A stretch of 31,286 bases of DNA from Alphaproteobacteria bacterium (GCA_028289725.1 JANQOH010000124.1:1-31286), one strand, 5' to 3'; numbered from the stretch's first letter, positions 8,905 to 17,786 are shown. Translations and numbers: made by a program. Notes: generated by a model from the letters alone, not told the origin.

Positions 8905-9993
8905 CTATTGGGTCTCCAGGATCTTCCCGGTTTTGTCTTTCGCCGCTGCGCGGTTGTCTGAAGCTTCGCCCCGGAACTGCGGCGCGACCGGTGTCGCCAC
9001 GGCGGTCACTTCACCGCCGCCAAAATTGATTTTTTGGTCAAACAAGCCGCGCGCTTGAAATTGAGGGTTTGAAAGCGCTTCCTTGAGAGTGTCCGTCACG
9101 GAACAGCAAAGGTCGCGATTCTCGAACTTGTCGCGCCAAAACGCGGCCGACCGCGCACCAATGATCGCCGCCAAAGCGCGTTCTGTTTCCTCCGGTGCGC
9201 GCGCGTCATCGCGCAGTTCGTCTTCCAATTCCAGTCGTTCGCACAAATTGTCCCAGTGCCGATCCTCGATCGCGGCAACGGCGACAAATCGATCGTCCGC
9301 GGTCCGATAGAGCTGGTAACGCGGTGACGCCCTGTCAGGCAATGTGCCTTGCGGGTCCGAACCTGGCCGTGTCAGCGCCGCCGAACCAATTCTGTCATAG
9401 GCGAAGGTGAACAGCGTGTCCGCAATCGCAAGGTCGAGGTAGCAACCTTCGCCTGTCGACTCGCGCGCCCGGAGCGCCAGCAAGATATTCATCACACAGG
9501 GGAAAGCGCCCGCGGCTATGTCGCCGGTGCGACCGCCCGGCACCATAGGACCACCGGTCCCATTAGCCGCCATTTCGAGCAGGCCGGTGGCGCCCAACCG
9601 GTTCAAGTCTTGCGAAACTTCATTGGCCATCGGACCTGTTTGGCCGTAACCGCTGATGGAGCAATAGATCAGACGAGGGTTTTCGGATTTCAGCGCTTCG
9701 TAGCCGAGGCCGAGCTTACCGAGCGTTCCAGGTCGCGTTTCTTCGATCAGAATGTCCACGTCCCGCAGCACGTCTTGGATCGCGCGCGCGCCAGCTGCAT
9801 CCAGATTCGCGGCCATGCTATGTTTGCCCCGCGCGCGTAACGATTGATCGACCGGCGAACCCATCGAACCACCGCTATCGGACGGCACGACCCTGGTTAC
9901 CTGCGCACCGGCATCGGCCAATATCAGCGCGGCGATACCACTTGCCACGCCGTCTCCGATCTCAACTACGCGTAGTCCTTGCAATGGCAGCAT
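8905..9993 (-). CDS. class III CoA-transferase (CaiB/BaiF family)
   Basis: A 362-residue family III CoA-transferase, which moves CoA between carboxylic acids or acts as an acyl-CoA racemase. The N-terminus LPLQGLRVVEIGDGVASGIAA is typical, followed by ETRPGTLGKLGLGYEAL, IYCSISGYGQTGP, and GGRTGDIAAG, whose Asp (about residue 158) is the expected catalytic carboxylate that forms the acyl anhydride. It is slightly shorter than the usual 380-400 residues. ATG at 9993 is supported by GAGG five bases upstream. There is no metabolic partner next to it, so substrate and pathway are open; alpha-methylacyl-CoA racemase is an alternative label within the same family. Confidence 0.88.
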   Translation of the reverse strand: MLPLQGLRVVEIGDGVASGIAALILADAGAQVTRVVPSDSGGSMGSPVDQSLRARGKHSMAANLDAAGARAIQDVLRDVDILIEETRPGTLGKLGLGYEALKSENPRLIYCSISGYGQTGPMANEVSQDLNRLGATGLLEMAANGTGGPMVPGGRTGDIAAGAFPCVMNILLALRARESTGEGCYLDLAIADTLFTFAYDRIGSAALTRPGSDPQGTLPDRASPRYQLYRTADDRFVAVAAIEDRHWDNLCERLELEDELRDDARAPEETERALAAIIGARSAAFWRDKFENRDLCCSVTDTLKEALSNPQFQARGLFDQKINFGGGEVTAVATPVAPQFRGEASDNRAAAKDKTGKILETQ

Positions 9994-10143
9994 GGAAACC
10001 TCATCACACTTCGAAACGGCACCGGTCCGAGGTTCCGTTTGCAGGGATCCCGGAATGTTCGGTTCGCCTATAAATTATGGTGTGGCCGGCGCATGAAAAC
10101 CACGCTTTCGCATGGCCGAGGCACCACAATTGCGCACTGAATA

Positions 10144-10189
10144 GCGGCCCCAAACAAAGGCCGCGCGCCCGCCGGGAGGGTAGCGGGCG
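10144..10189 (-). terminator. tandem hairpins after nrdB, possible terminator
   Basis: Read on the minus strand, a 7-bp hairpin (arms 10183-10189 and 10166-10172) begins seven bases after the nrdB stop, and a 6-bp one (arms 10159-10164 and 10144-10149) follows directly. There is no good T-run after them, so intrinsic termination is uncertain. Confidence 0.3.
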
Positions 10190-10195
10190 TCGCGG

Positions 10196-11161
10196 CTAGT
10201 CAAACGCCTCTTCCCAGGTACCTTGGGTCGCGGCGCGTGAGTATTCCGTTGCGCGATTCTCGAAAAAGTTGGTGTGTTCGGCACCATTCAGAATGTCTTC
10301 AAGCCATGGAAGCGGGTTGCGCCCAACGCGATAGATCGGTTGCAGCCCGAGTTGGCCAAGCCGACGATCGGCGATGTAGCGGATGTAGCGCATCACGTCT
10401 TCAGGCCCGAGCCCTTCGACCGGACCCAGCTCGAAGGCACGCCGGATAAATGCGTCTTCATGGTCCACGACCGAAGAGCAAATCAAGTACAGATTGCGCT
10501 TTAGCGCGTCGTTCCATATCTCCGGATTCTCTTCCACAAACGTCTGGAACAAATGGATGATTGATTGCGTATGCAACGATTCGTCGCGAACCGACCAAGA
10601 AACGATTTGGCCCATGCCCTTCATTTTATTGAAGCGCGGGAAGTTCAGCAAAATTGCGAAACTACCGAATAATTGTAAACCTTCGGTAAACGCGCCAAAC
10701 GCTGCCAGCGTCGTCGCGATATCGGACTTACTGTCCATACCGAACTGCTGCATAAAGTCGTATTTGTCCTTCATCTCCTTGTATTTGAGAAAGGCAGAGT
10801 ACTCGGTTTCAGGCATACCGATGGTATCCAGCAGGTGCGAGTAGGCGGCGATGTGTACCGTTTCCATATTTGAGAAAGCCGCCAGCATCATCTGCACTTC
10901 CGTCGGCTGAAACACACGCGCGTAGTGCTTCATGTAGCAATTGTTGACTTCAACATCGGCCTGCGTGAAGAACCGAAATATTTGGGTCAACAAATTCCGT
11001 TCTTCCGCCGTCAGATTTCGATGCCAATCTTTCACATCATCCGCCAACGGCACTTCTTCCGGCAGCCAATGAATTCGTTGCTGCGTCAGCCAAGCATCAT
11101 AGGCCCACGGGTAGCGAAACGGCTTATAAACAGGGCTCGGTTCAAGCAGCGACACTATCAA
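10196..11161 (-). CDS. nrdB: class I ribonucleotide reductase, beta subunit
   Basis: The radical-generating small subunit of aerobic class I ribonucleotide reductase, which makes dNDPs together with NrdA. In 321 residues all metal ligands can be placed: Asp69, Glu100, His103, Glu160, Glu194 and His197, with spacing equivalent to E. coli D84, E115, H118, E204, E238 and H241. Tyr107 in ETVHIAAYSHLLD sits at the tyrosyl-radical position. This indicates the classic dimetal/tyrosyl radical type rather than the radical-less variants. The C-terminus is acidic and ends WEEAFD, as needed for docking to NrdA. It follows nrdA by 34 bases on the same strand, in one operon. Confidence 0.96.
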   Translation of the reverse strand: MIVSLLEPSPVYKPFRYPWAYDAWLTQQRIHWLPEEVPLADDVKDWHRNLTAEERNLLTQIFRFFTQADVEVNNCYMKHYARVFQPTEVQMMLAAFSNMETVHIAAYSHLLDTIGMPETEYSAFLKYKEMKDKYDFMQQFGMDSKSDIATTLAAFGAFTEGLQLFGSFAILLNFPRFNKMKGMGQIVSWSVRDESLHTQSIIHLFQTFVEENPEIWNDALKRNLYLICSSVVDHEDAFIRRAFELGPVEGLGPEDVMRYIRYIADRRLGQLGLQPIYRVGRNPLPWLEDILNGAEHTNFFENRATEYSRAATQGTWEEAFD

Positions 11162-11195
11162 ACTCCAACCACGACAGACGTCAAATCGAAAACAT

Positions 11196-13037
11196 TCATT
11201 GGCATGCTAAACATTCTTCATAGTCGTCGGGTGGCACCGGCTGAGACGATTGGGGCGCCGCGTTCGGCCGGCTGACATGATCGCCAGCTACGACGTCGGC
11301 GCGCTGAATCGATTTAGACCGACAGTAATACAGGCTTTTGACGCCCGTCTTCCAAGCCTGAAAATGAAGCTTGTGTAAGTCGCGCTTATGCACATCCGCA
11401 GGCAAGAAAAGATTGAGTGACTGAGCCTGGCAAATAAATGGCGCCCGATCCGCGGCCAAATCGATCAGCCAACGCTGATCGATCTCGAATGCCGTGCGAA
11501 ACACCATTTTTTCATCGTCGGACAAGGCGTCGAGATGCTGAACGGATCCTTCATGCGCAGTGATGGAAGACCAGGTATCCGCGTCGTTGCAGCCGCGTTC
11601 CTCAAGCAGTTCCTCCAAGTGACGGTTTCGCACATTGAAAGAGCCGCTTAGCGTCTTGTGCGTGAAGCTGTTGGCCGCCGCGGGCTCGATACCCGGCGAT
11701 GCGCCCCCACAGATAATCGAGATCGACGCTGTCGGCGCGATGGCGAGCTTGTTCGAGAAGCGCTCCATAATGCCGTAGTCCGCGGCGTCCGGACACGGGC
11801 CGCGTTCTTCGGCCAGCAGCTCTGATGCGGCGTCGGCGCGCGTCCGAATCGATTCAAAAATGCGGCGGTTCCAAACCTTTGCCATCACCGATTCGATCGG
11901 CACACCCTTCGATTGCAGGAATGAGTGAAAACCCATCACGCCGAGGCCGACGCTTCTTTCCCGCATCGCCGCATAACGCGCGCGCGCCATACTGTCCGGC
12001 GCTCGGGCGATAAAGTCCGACAACACATTGTCGAGGAAACGCATCACGTCCTCGATAAAGCACGGGTGGTCGGACCAGGAATCATAGGTGTCGAGATTGA
12101 GCGACGACAGGCAACACACCGCGGTGCGTTCTTCGCCGAAGCGGTCCTTACCGGTCGGCAAAGTGATTTCACTGCACAGGTTCGACATCTTAACGTCGAG
12201 GCCAGCGAGCTTGTGATGTGCCGGCACGGCGCGATTCACATGATCGATGAACAGCATGTAGGGCTCGCCGGTCTCGATGCGCGCGGTCAGGATCCGTATC
12301 CAAATTGACCGGGCGCTGACCCGGCGGACCACAGTGCCGTCCTTCGGGCTGACGAGCGCCCATTCTTCATCGGCTTCAACGGCGCGCATAAACGCGTCCG
12401 GAATCACCACGGCATTGTGCAGATTCAGCGCTTTGCGATTTGGATCACCGCCGGTGGGGCGCCGAATCTCCACGAACTCTTCAATTTCCGGATGGCTGAC
12501 CGGCAAATACACGGCGGCGCTACCGCGGCGCAGCGAGCCTTGAGAAATCGCCAAGGTGAGCGCATCCATAACGCGAATAAACGGGATGACCCCGGAGGTC
12601 TTACCGTTGCGACCGACTTTTTCCCCGATCGATCGCAGATTGCCCCAATAGCTGCCGATGCCGCCGCCGCGCGATGCGAGCCAGACATTTTCATTCCAAA
12701 GATCGACGATGCCGTCGAGGCTGTCGCCGGCCTCGTTTAAGAAGCACGAAATAGGCAAACCGCGATTGGTCCCGCCGTTGCTCAAAATCGGCGTCGAAGG
12801 CATGAACCACTGGTTGCTGATGTAGTCGTAGATCCGCTGCGCGTGCCCACTATTGTCGGCAAAATGCGTCGCCACGCGCGCGAAAAGATCTTGAAAGCTC
12901 TCGCCCGGCATCAAATACCGGTCGGTCAACACCGCTTTGCCAAATGTCGTCAGCAAACGGTCGCGTGCAGGATCGGTGCGCACACGCACACCGCGTTCGA
13001 GCTGCACAACATTCAGCATGGCGTCATCGTGCCGCAC
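11196..13037 (-). CDS. nrdA: class I ribonucleotide reductase, alpha subunit, without ATP-cone
   Basis: The catalytic subunit that reduces ribonucleoside diphosphates. Active-site cysteines are visible in PISCFL (about Cys98), MSNLCSEI (about Cys288) and the CCLSSLNL segment (about 308). The radical-transfer Tyr pair is in KSLYYCRS, and the C-terminal shuttle cysteines are in EECLACQ. I chose GTG at 13037 because GGAGG (13043-13047) lies five bases upstream; ATG at 13019 is the alternative. The frame stays open to 13196, but that stretch holds the regulatory boxes and is unlikely to be coding. At 613 residues it lacks the roughly 90-residue N-terminal ATP-cone of E. coli NrdA, so dATP overall-activity control is probably absent. 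Similar short forms are known in alphaproteobacteria such as Rickettsia. Confidence 0.95.
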   Translation of the reverse strand: MRHDDAMLNVVQLERGVRVRTDPARDRLLTTFGKAVLTDRYLMPGESFQDLFARVATHFADNSGHAQRIYDYISNQWFMPSTPILSNGGTNRGLPISCFLNEAGDSLDGIVDLWNENVWLASRGGGIGSYWGNLRSIGEKVGRNGKTSGVIPFIRVMDALTLAISQGSLRRGSAAVYLPVSHPEIEEFVEIRRPTGGDPNRKALNLHNAVVIPDAFMRAVEADEEWALVSPKDGTVVRRVSARSIWIRILTARIETGEPYMLFIDHVNRAVPAHHKLAGLDVKMSNLCSEITLPTGKDRFGEERTAVCCLSSLNLDTYDSWSDHPCFIEDVMRFLDNVLSDFIARAPDSMARARYAAMRERSVGLGVMGFHSFLQSKGVPIESVMAKVWNRRIFESIRTRADAASELLAEERGPCPDAADYGIMERFSNKLAIAPTASISIICGGASPGIEPAAANSFTHKTLSGSFNVRNRHLEELLEERGCNDADTWSSITAHEGSVQHLDALSDDEKMVFRTAFEIDQRWLIDLAADRAPFICQAQSLNLFLPADVHKRDLHKLHFQAWKTGVKSLYYCRSKSIQRADVVAGDHVSRPNAAPQSSQPVPPDDYEECLACQ

Positions 13038-13055
13038 CTGCACCTCCGCACAAAT

Positions 13056-13090
13056 TAATCCACAGCCTGTGGATAATTCTATGTGGATAA
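13056..13090 (-). promoter_or_regulatory. DnaA box cluster in the nrdAB leader
   Basis: TGTGGATAA, the complement of the consensus DnaA box TTATCCACA, occurs perfectly at 13068-13076 and 13082-13090. A one-mismatch box in the opposite orientation (TAATCCACA) is at 13056-13064. The first two sites form a near-continuous palindrome, ATCCACAG-C-CTGTGGAT, at 13058-13074. They lie 19-53 bases upstream of the chosen nrdA start. DnaA is known to act on nrdAB in E. coli; here regulation is inferred. Confidence 0.65.
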
Positions 13091-13122
13091 ACCCAAGATA
13101 TGGGGTCCCCTCACTTCTGAAA

Positions 13123-13145
13123 CTACCAAATATTCGATTTGGTAG
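13123..13145. promoter_or_regulatory. perfect 9+9 palindrome, candidate operator
   Basis: CTACCAAAT (13123-13131) and ATTTGGTAG (13137-13145) are exact reverse complements around a 5-base spacer. It lies about 85 bases upstream of the nrdA start, between two copies of the direct repeat ATGGGGTCC (13100-13108 and 13163-13171). The size and symmetry suit a dimeric repressor. It does not look like the usual paired NrdR boxes. Confidence 0.5.
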
Positions 13146-13206
13146 GCAATCACTTTCCCGAAATGGGGTCCGCGCTGCGCCCAAAAAGACACACATTTTC
13201 CCTGTA

Positions 13207-13215
13207 TGTGGATAA
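13207..13215 (-). promoter_or_regulatory. third perfect DnaA box
   Basis: TGTGGATAA again matches the DnaA box complement at all nine positions, in the same orientation as the two proximal sites and about 120 bases further upstream of nrdA. Confidence 0.55.
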
Positions 13216-13346
13216 CTAGCGATTACCGAACGGGGTGCGCCAGCCGATCTCCTTCCGCCGATTCGATTGCGCGAACGCGGCAGTCAAAAGAACATTGAAA
13301 AGACTGAATCGGTCTTCGCGATAAGCCGATCCCGCGTGAACCGCGG

Positions 13347-14783
13347 TTAGGATGCCTTGTCGGACTCCAGCGACCGCCAATGTTGGCGTTTGCGGTACAC
13401 GGTCGACGGGCTAATTTGGAGCATCGCCGCTGCGCGCGGCACACTGCCTCCCGCGACGTTGAGCACATGCTCAATACACTGCATTTCCATCTGCCAAAGC
13501 GGGCCAAGCTCAACATCAACCATCGTATCCGTTGGCCCGTTCGACTCAGACGGCGCTTGCTTCCGACGATCGGGCGTCACGCGGCGGTCGTGGCTGCCAC
13601 CAATCGACGGTGCGATATTATCGTAGCCGAGCATCTCAACAGTGACGACTTCCGCGTTGTGCAAAACCACGACATTGCGCACCAAATTCTGCAACTCGCG
13701 GACATTGCCGGGCCAGCGATAGCGCAGTAGCTCTTGCTCGACCTGCTTCGAGAAATCGCGGAACGATTTGCCCTCGGCACTGGCGTATTCAGAGAGGAAT
13801 TGCCGCGCCAAGATAACGATATCCCCGCCACGCTCGCGCAACGCCGGCAAATGGATTGGAATCACGTGCAAGCGGTAAAACAGGTCCTGTCGGAATCGAC
13901 CGGCGGCAACTTCCTCCACGGGATTGCGGTTGGTCGCGCAGACAAACCGCGTATTGACTTTGGTCGGCCGGGTATCGCCGACGCGGGTATAAGTCCCCGT
14001 CTGCACGAACCGCAGTAGCTTTGCCTGAAAATCCAGCGGCATCTCACAAATTTCATCGAGAAATAGCGTGCCCCCATCCGCGGCTTTCGCCGCCCCGTCA
14101 CGATCACTCACAGCGCCCGTGAAAGCTCCTTTCACATGACCGAAAATCTCGCTTTCCACCAAGTCCTTTGGAATTGCAGCGCAATTGATCGCCACTAGGG
14201 GGCGGTCACAACGCGGGCTGCTGAGGTGAATTGCCTCAGCGCACAATTCTTTTCCGGTGCCGCTCTCGCCGGTAATAAACACGGTCGCGTCGCTTGCGGC
14301 GGCAGCCTCGATCACCCGAAAGACGCTCTGCATGACCGGCGACGAGCCGGTGAAGCCAAAATATTTTTGGCGTGCATATTCCTTGCGGTAAGTGTCCACA
14401 ATCTCGGTCAATTGATGATGGTCAACGGCGTTGCGCAATGTGATGGCAAGACGATCGGCGCTGAAAGGCTTAACAAGGAAATCAAAAGCACCCTCGCGCA
14501 TCGCCTCAACGGCAACGCTGATTTGCCCATCGACCGTGATGACAATCACCGCGGGGCCGGCGTCCAACGCGCGAATTCGGCGCAGGATCTCTAGGCCGTC
14601 CATGTCGGGTAGACGTAGATCCAGGATCACTGAATCGAAGGGCCCGTTGTGGAGCGCCTCTAGGGCCGCGGCCCCATCGAAGGCGTGGACAACATCGTAT
14701 GGCTCCGAACGCAAGTAACGCTCATAGGTTTGTGCCAATGGCTCGGAGTTTTCCACCAACAAGATACGTTTTTGATCGACCAA
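13347..14783 (-). CDS. sigma-54-dependent response regulator (NtrC/LuxO-like)
   Basis: A 478-residue enhancer-binding regulator with three domains. The receiver (about 5-115) has the phosphoacceptor Asp55 in SVILDLRLPD and Lys105 in FLVKPF. The AAA+ domain (about 143-375) has Walker A GESGTGKE (172-179), the sigma-54 contact loop GAFTGA (219-224) and Walker B GGTLFLDE. A Fis-type helix-turn-helix at the end reads VPRAAAMLQISPSTVYRKR. The start is a TTG at 14783 with a weak upstream signal. The usual acidic pair near the receiver N-terminus is Glu11-Asn12, so the second acid is replaced. The gene diverges from the histidine kinase at 15074. Its targets are not visible here. Confidence 0.92.
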   Translation of the reverse strand: MVDQKRILLVENSEPLAQTYERYLRSEPYDVVHAFDGAAALEALHNGPFDSVILDLRLPDMDGLEILRRIRALDAGPAVIVITVDGQISVAVEAMREGAFDFLVKPFSADRLAITLRNAVDHHQLTEIVDTYRKEYARQKYFGFTGSSPVMQSVFRVIEAAAASDATVFITGESGTGKELCAEAIHLSSPRCDRPLVAINCAAIPKDLVESEIFGHVKGAFTGAVSDRDGAAKAADGGTLFLDEICEMPLDFQAKLLRFVQTGTYTRVGDTRPTKVNTRFVCATNRNPVEEVAAGRFRQDLFYRLHVIPIHLPALRERGGDIVILARQFLSEYASAEGKSFRDFSKQVEQELLRYRWPGNVRELQNLVRNVVVLHNAEVVTVEMLGYDNIAPSIGGSHDRRVTPDRRKQAPSESNGPTDTMVDVELGPLWQMEMQCIEHVLNVAGGSVPRAAAMLQISPSTVYRKRQHWRSLESDKAS

Positions 14784-15073
14784 GGCCCTGGATCACTAAT
14801 TCAATGACAAATGCGCGCGTCACCGGACCATAAACCAGCCGGCTTTCTACCGACAAATGTAATCGGGCGAGGCTTTGTATGGTCATCACACCGCAGGGAT
14901 GCTTGAGGAAGCCGTGCGAACCGCAGGGCTTAGCAGCCACGCAGGAGGCATTCTCGCTAGTTGCGAGATTTCAACGTGGTCTTGTCGCGCCTTTCGACGC
15001 GACCGACATACATACATATAGATAGTCCTCAAAACACCGATGGCCGGCGCCGATTTGAGCGGCCCGAGGCACA

Positions 15074-17107
15074 ATGGCCGAAGAGTCTTTAGTTGGCAGC
15101 ATAAATACGCCGCAGCGGGGCGACCAAGACCTCACGCACAACATCATCCTACCGGTTGCCGCGATGGGCGTGATCGGGCTGGTGCTGATTGTATTTCTGA
15201 TTTTTCTGGCCGCGCGTTGGCAGGATGGCAATGCGACGGAGCGTTCATTGCGCATTGCCGTCAGCATGCTCGACGGCATGCACCGCGAAATCGCGCGGAC
15301 CGCCGTCGATTACGGCCGCAATTTGGATCTAAGCCCAGGCCTCGATCCCGACAACGGCCAATTGTGGTTGGACGACCATCTAGGCAAGCCGGTTACCGAC
15401 ACACATGGTTACGACTGGATCATGGTCGTCGATGGCGACAACCACGCGCTTTACGCCATGCACCACGGTCAGCGCGTATCGAACGACTTCGCGCAAGCGG
15501 CATCTCCGGCGATCGCCCGGCTGATCGAATTGGCCCGCGATCGCAGAACCGATGGTGCCACGCCGCGAAGCGGTCTCGGCAAGATTGATGGTGCGATTCA
15601 TTTTGCCGCCGTGATCGCGCTGGAAGCTGAGACTGGGGCCACGCGAAGCGCCGCGCCGGTGCTTCTTTTCGCGAGGCATTTGAGCGATCGTTCGCTGGAA
15701 GAGCTGTCGGCGCGCTCCGGACTAAGCGATCTTCACTTACGGCTTGCCGACCCCAATCAGTTGAGCCAAGCGATTCCACTCATCTCCGCCGACGGCGAAC
15801 CACTGGGCGGCATTACTTGGGCCATCGATAACTCCGGCCGGCAAGTGTTTCACAAGGCCCTGTTGATGATCCTGCTTTCCACCCCTGGCATGACTGTCTT
15901 GGCTTGGGCGTTTGTGCGGCGGGCGCGTGACACGGTGGTGATCGCCATGCAACGTGAGCAAGCCCTTCATCAAGAGCGAGAGCGGGCCCAACGGTATTTG
16001 GCGATCGTCCGCAACGTCATTGTCGCGTTGGACCGCGACCTCCGCGTCACCCTCATCAACGATCGCGGATGCACGATCCTTGGTCGCGATTGCGATTGGA
16101 TTGTTGGACGGGACTGGATTGAAACGGCGGTCGCCAAAGACCAACAGGCCCATGTCCGCGAGATGCTGACAGCGATACTGAACGGCAGCTCAACCGGCGC
16201 GGAGCGGGTTGAGTACCAGGTGGTCACGGCCGACGGCGCGCTGCGAACAGTCGCTTGGAATACCACGACCTTGAGCGACGATTTCGGCGGGGTGAGTGGC
16301 GTACTAAGTTCTGGCGATGATGTGACAGAGCAGCGCCGGATCGAAGCAAAGACACGCCAGCAAGAATCTGAGCTCGCTCATTTCCTTCGGCTTGGCACCA
16401 TGGGCGAGATGGCAACCGGACTCGCGCACGAACTTAACCAACCGCTCGCCGCGATCCGAAATTACGCCCAAGGCTCCATGCGTCGGGTTAAGCGCGGCAA
16501 TGTTGATATCGACGAGCTTGTGGGGGCCTTGGAGCAAGTCAATCGGCAAGCCACGCGCGCAGGAGAGATCATCAAGCGGATTCGCGGCTTCGTGCGGAAA
16601 ACCACACCGGAACGGACCGCGACGGATATCAAGATTGCGATTAACGATGTCGCCGACATGGTCGGCGCGGATGTCCGGCGCCTCGATGTCGCCCTGACAC
16701 TCGATTTGGCAAGCGACATGCCGCCTGTCAGTGCGGACCTGATTCAGATTGAGCAAGTCATCCTCAATTTGGCGCGCAACGGCTTGGAAGCCTTGAGCGC
16801 GGACAATCTAGAAACGCGCAATCTGACCATCAGCGCCGAACTCCAGTCATCGGATACGATGCTAATTTCTGTCGAGGACACCGGGCCTGGGATCGACCCG
16901 GAGGAACTCGAGCACTTGTTTGATCCGTTCTACACCACCAAATCCAATGGATTGGGTATGGGACTATCGATCTCGCGCTCGATCGTTGAAGCGCACAATG
17001 GCAAATTGTGGGCGGAAGCGATCCTTAATGGCGGCACGGCGTTTCGATTTACCTTGCCCGTCGCCGCGGCCCCGGAAACCGTCACAATGGGATCACAAGA
17101 TGTTTGA
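15074..17107 (+). CDS. PAS-domain sensor histidine kinase
   Basis: A 677-residue membrane histidine kinase. TM1 is near residues 19-45 and TM2 near 255-280 (ALLMILLSTPGMTVLAWAFV), enclosing a periplasmic sensor of about 200 residues. A PAS domain follows (about 310-425). The H-box is GLAHELNQPLAAIRNYAQG with phospho-His452, then the N-box NLARNGLEAL and the G-boxes EDTGPGID, FDPFYTTK and GLGMGLSISRSIVE. The H-box resembles the FixL/DctB group. GAGG stands four bases before the ATG. Its 3' end overlaps the FixJ-type regulator by 8 bases (ATGTTTGA), which argues that the two form a cognate pair. No haem-binding FixL-type PAS histidine is evident, so the stimulus is unknown. Confidence 0.93.
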   Translation: MAEESLVGSINTPQRGDQDLTHNIILPVAAMGVIGLVLIVFLIFLAARWQDGNATERSLRIAVSMLDGMHREIARTAVDYGRNLDLSPGLDPDNGQLWLDDHLGKPVTDTHGYDWIMVVDGDNHALYAMHHGQRVSNDFAQAASPAIARLIELARDRRTDGATPRSGLGKIDGAIHFAAVIALEAETGATRSAAPVLLFARHLSDRSLEELSARSGLSDLHLRLADPNQLSQAIPLISADGEPLGGITWAIDNSGRQVFHKALLMILLSTPGMTVLAWAFVRRARDTVVIAMQREQALHQERERAQRYLAIVRNVIVALDRDLRVTLINDRGCTILGRDCDWIVGRDWIETAVAKDQQAHVREMLTAILNGSSTGAERVEYQVVTADGALRTVAWNTTTLSDDFGGVSGVLSSGDDVTEQRRIEAKTRQQESELAHFLRLGTMGEMATGLAHELNQPLAAIRNYAQGSMRRVKRGNVDIDELVGALEQVNRQATRAGEIIKRIRGFVRKTTPERTATDIKIAINDVADMVGADVRRLDVALTLDLASDMPPVSADLIQIEQVILNLARNGLEALSADNLETRNLTISAELQSSDTMLISVEDTGPGIDPEELEHLFDPFYTTKSNGLGMGLSISRSIVEAHNGKLWAEAILNGGTAFRFTLPVAAAPETVTMGSQDV

Positions 17108-17723
17108 CGAGAAACCGACCGTTTTTGTAGTCGACGACGATGAAGCCGTTCGGGAGTCCCTACATTTTTTGATTTCCTCAGTCGACTTGCAAGTCCAGAC
17201 ATTTGCATCGGCAACCGACTTTCTGGACAATTATGAGCCTGGTTTGGCGGGTTGCTTGGTCGTTGATGTTCGCATGCCGGGCATGAGCGGCTTGGAGCTT
17301 CAACGGCAACTCTCGGATCGGCGGATCAATCTTCCGGTCATCATCATCACCGGGCACGGTGACGTGGACATGGCCGTGCGGGCGATGAAATCTGGCGCGT
17401 TTGACTTCATCCAGAAGCCTTTCAACGACCAAGTGTTGCTGGATTTGATCCAGGCCGCGCTCGACAAGAACGCGCGCGCCGCGGAAGCCGATGCGGAACG
17501 CGCGAGTATTGCCGACAAAATGGGTCAGTTGACGGATCGCGAGCGTGAAGTGCTCAACGGGATCGTGGACGGTAGCTCGAACAAGGATATCGCGGCGCAT
17601 CTGAAATTAAGCGAGAAGACGATCGAGTTCCATCGATCGAAAGTCATGCGCAAAATGTCCGCATCGTCGCTCGCCGAGCTGACCCGCAAGGTCTTTGTTG
17701 CGCAGCTATCCGATCGAGGTTAG
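17100..17723 (+). CDS. FixJ/NarL-type response regulator
   Basis: A 207-residue two-domain regulator. The receiver has VDDDE at residues 11-15, phosphoacceptor Asp56 in CLVVDVRMPG, Thr84 in IIITGHGD and Lys106 in FIQKPF. The LuxR-type helix-turn-helix at about 145-190 includes LTDREREVLNGIVDG, then KDIAAHLKLSEKTIEFHRSKVMRKM. The start is ATG at 17100, within the last codons of the kinase gene; a longer in-frame reading back to 16920 would only overlap kinase coding sequence. Translational coupling with the kinase is likely. Family members activate transcription when phosphorylated; the regulon cannot be read here. Confidence 0.94.
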   Translation: MFDEKPTVFVVDDDEAVRESLHFLISSVDLQVQTFASATDFLDNYEPGLAGCLVVDVRMPGMSGLELQRQLSDRRINLPVIIITGHGDVDMAVRAMKSGAFDFIQKPFNDQVLLDLIQAALDKNARAAEADAERASIADKMGQLTDREREVLNGIVDGSSNKDIAAHLKLSEKTIEFHRSKVMRKMSASSLAELTRKVFVAQLSDRG

Positions 17724-17786
17724 TCACAAAGAAACGACGGCCGCGATGGTCGCGACGAGGACCAACGACGCGAGCGGGTTAAAGCA

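Larger units (their letters stand above)
13038..13346. other. nrdAB regulatory spacer
   Basis: 309 bases between the nrdA start and the stop of the sigma-54 regulator gene. It contains the DnaA boxes, the palindrome and the direct repeats listed separately. Beyond 13216 I see nothing specific except a short CCGCG/CGCGG inverted repeat just after the regulator stop, too weak to call a terminator. Confidence 0.6.

Noticed and set aside
13038..13196. Extended N-terminus of NrdA
   Set aside because: The frame is open, but the extra residues do not resemble an ATP-cone, the stretch contains DnaA boxes and a palindrome, and GTG 13037 has a good ribosome binding site.
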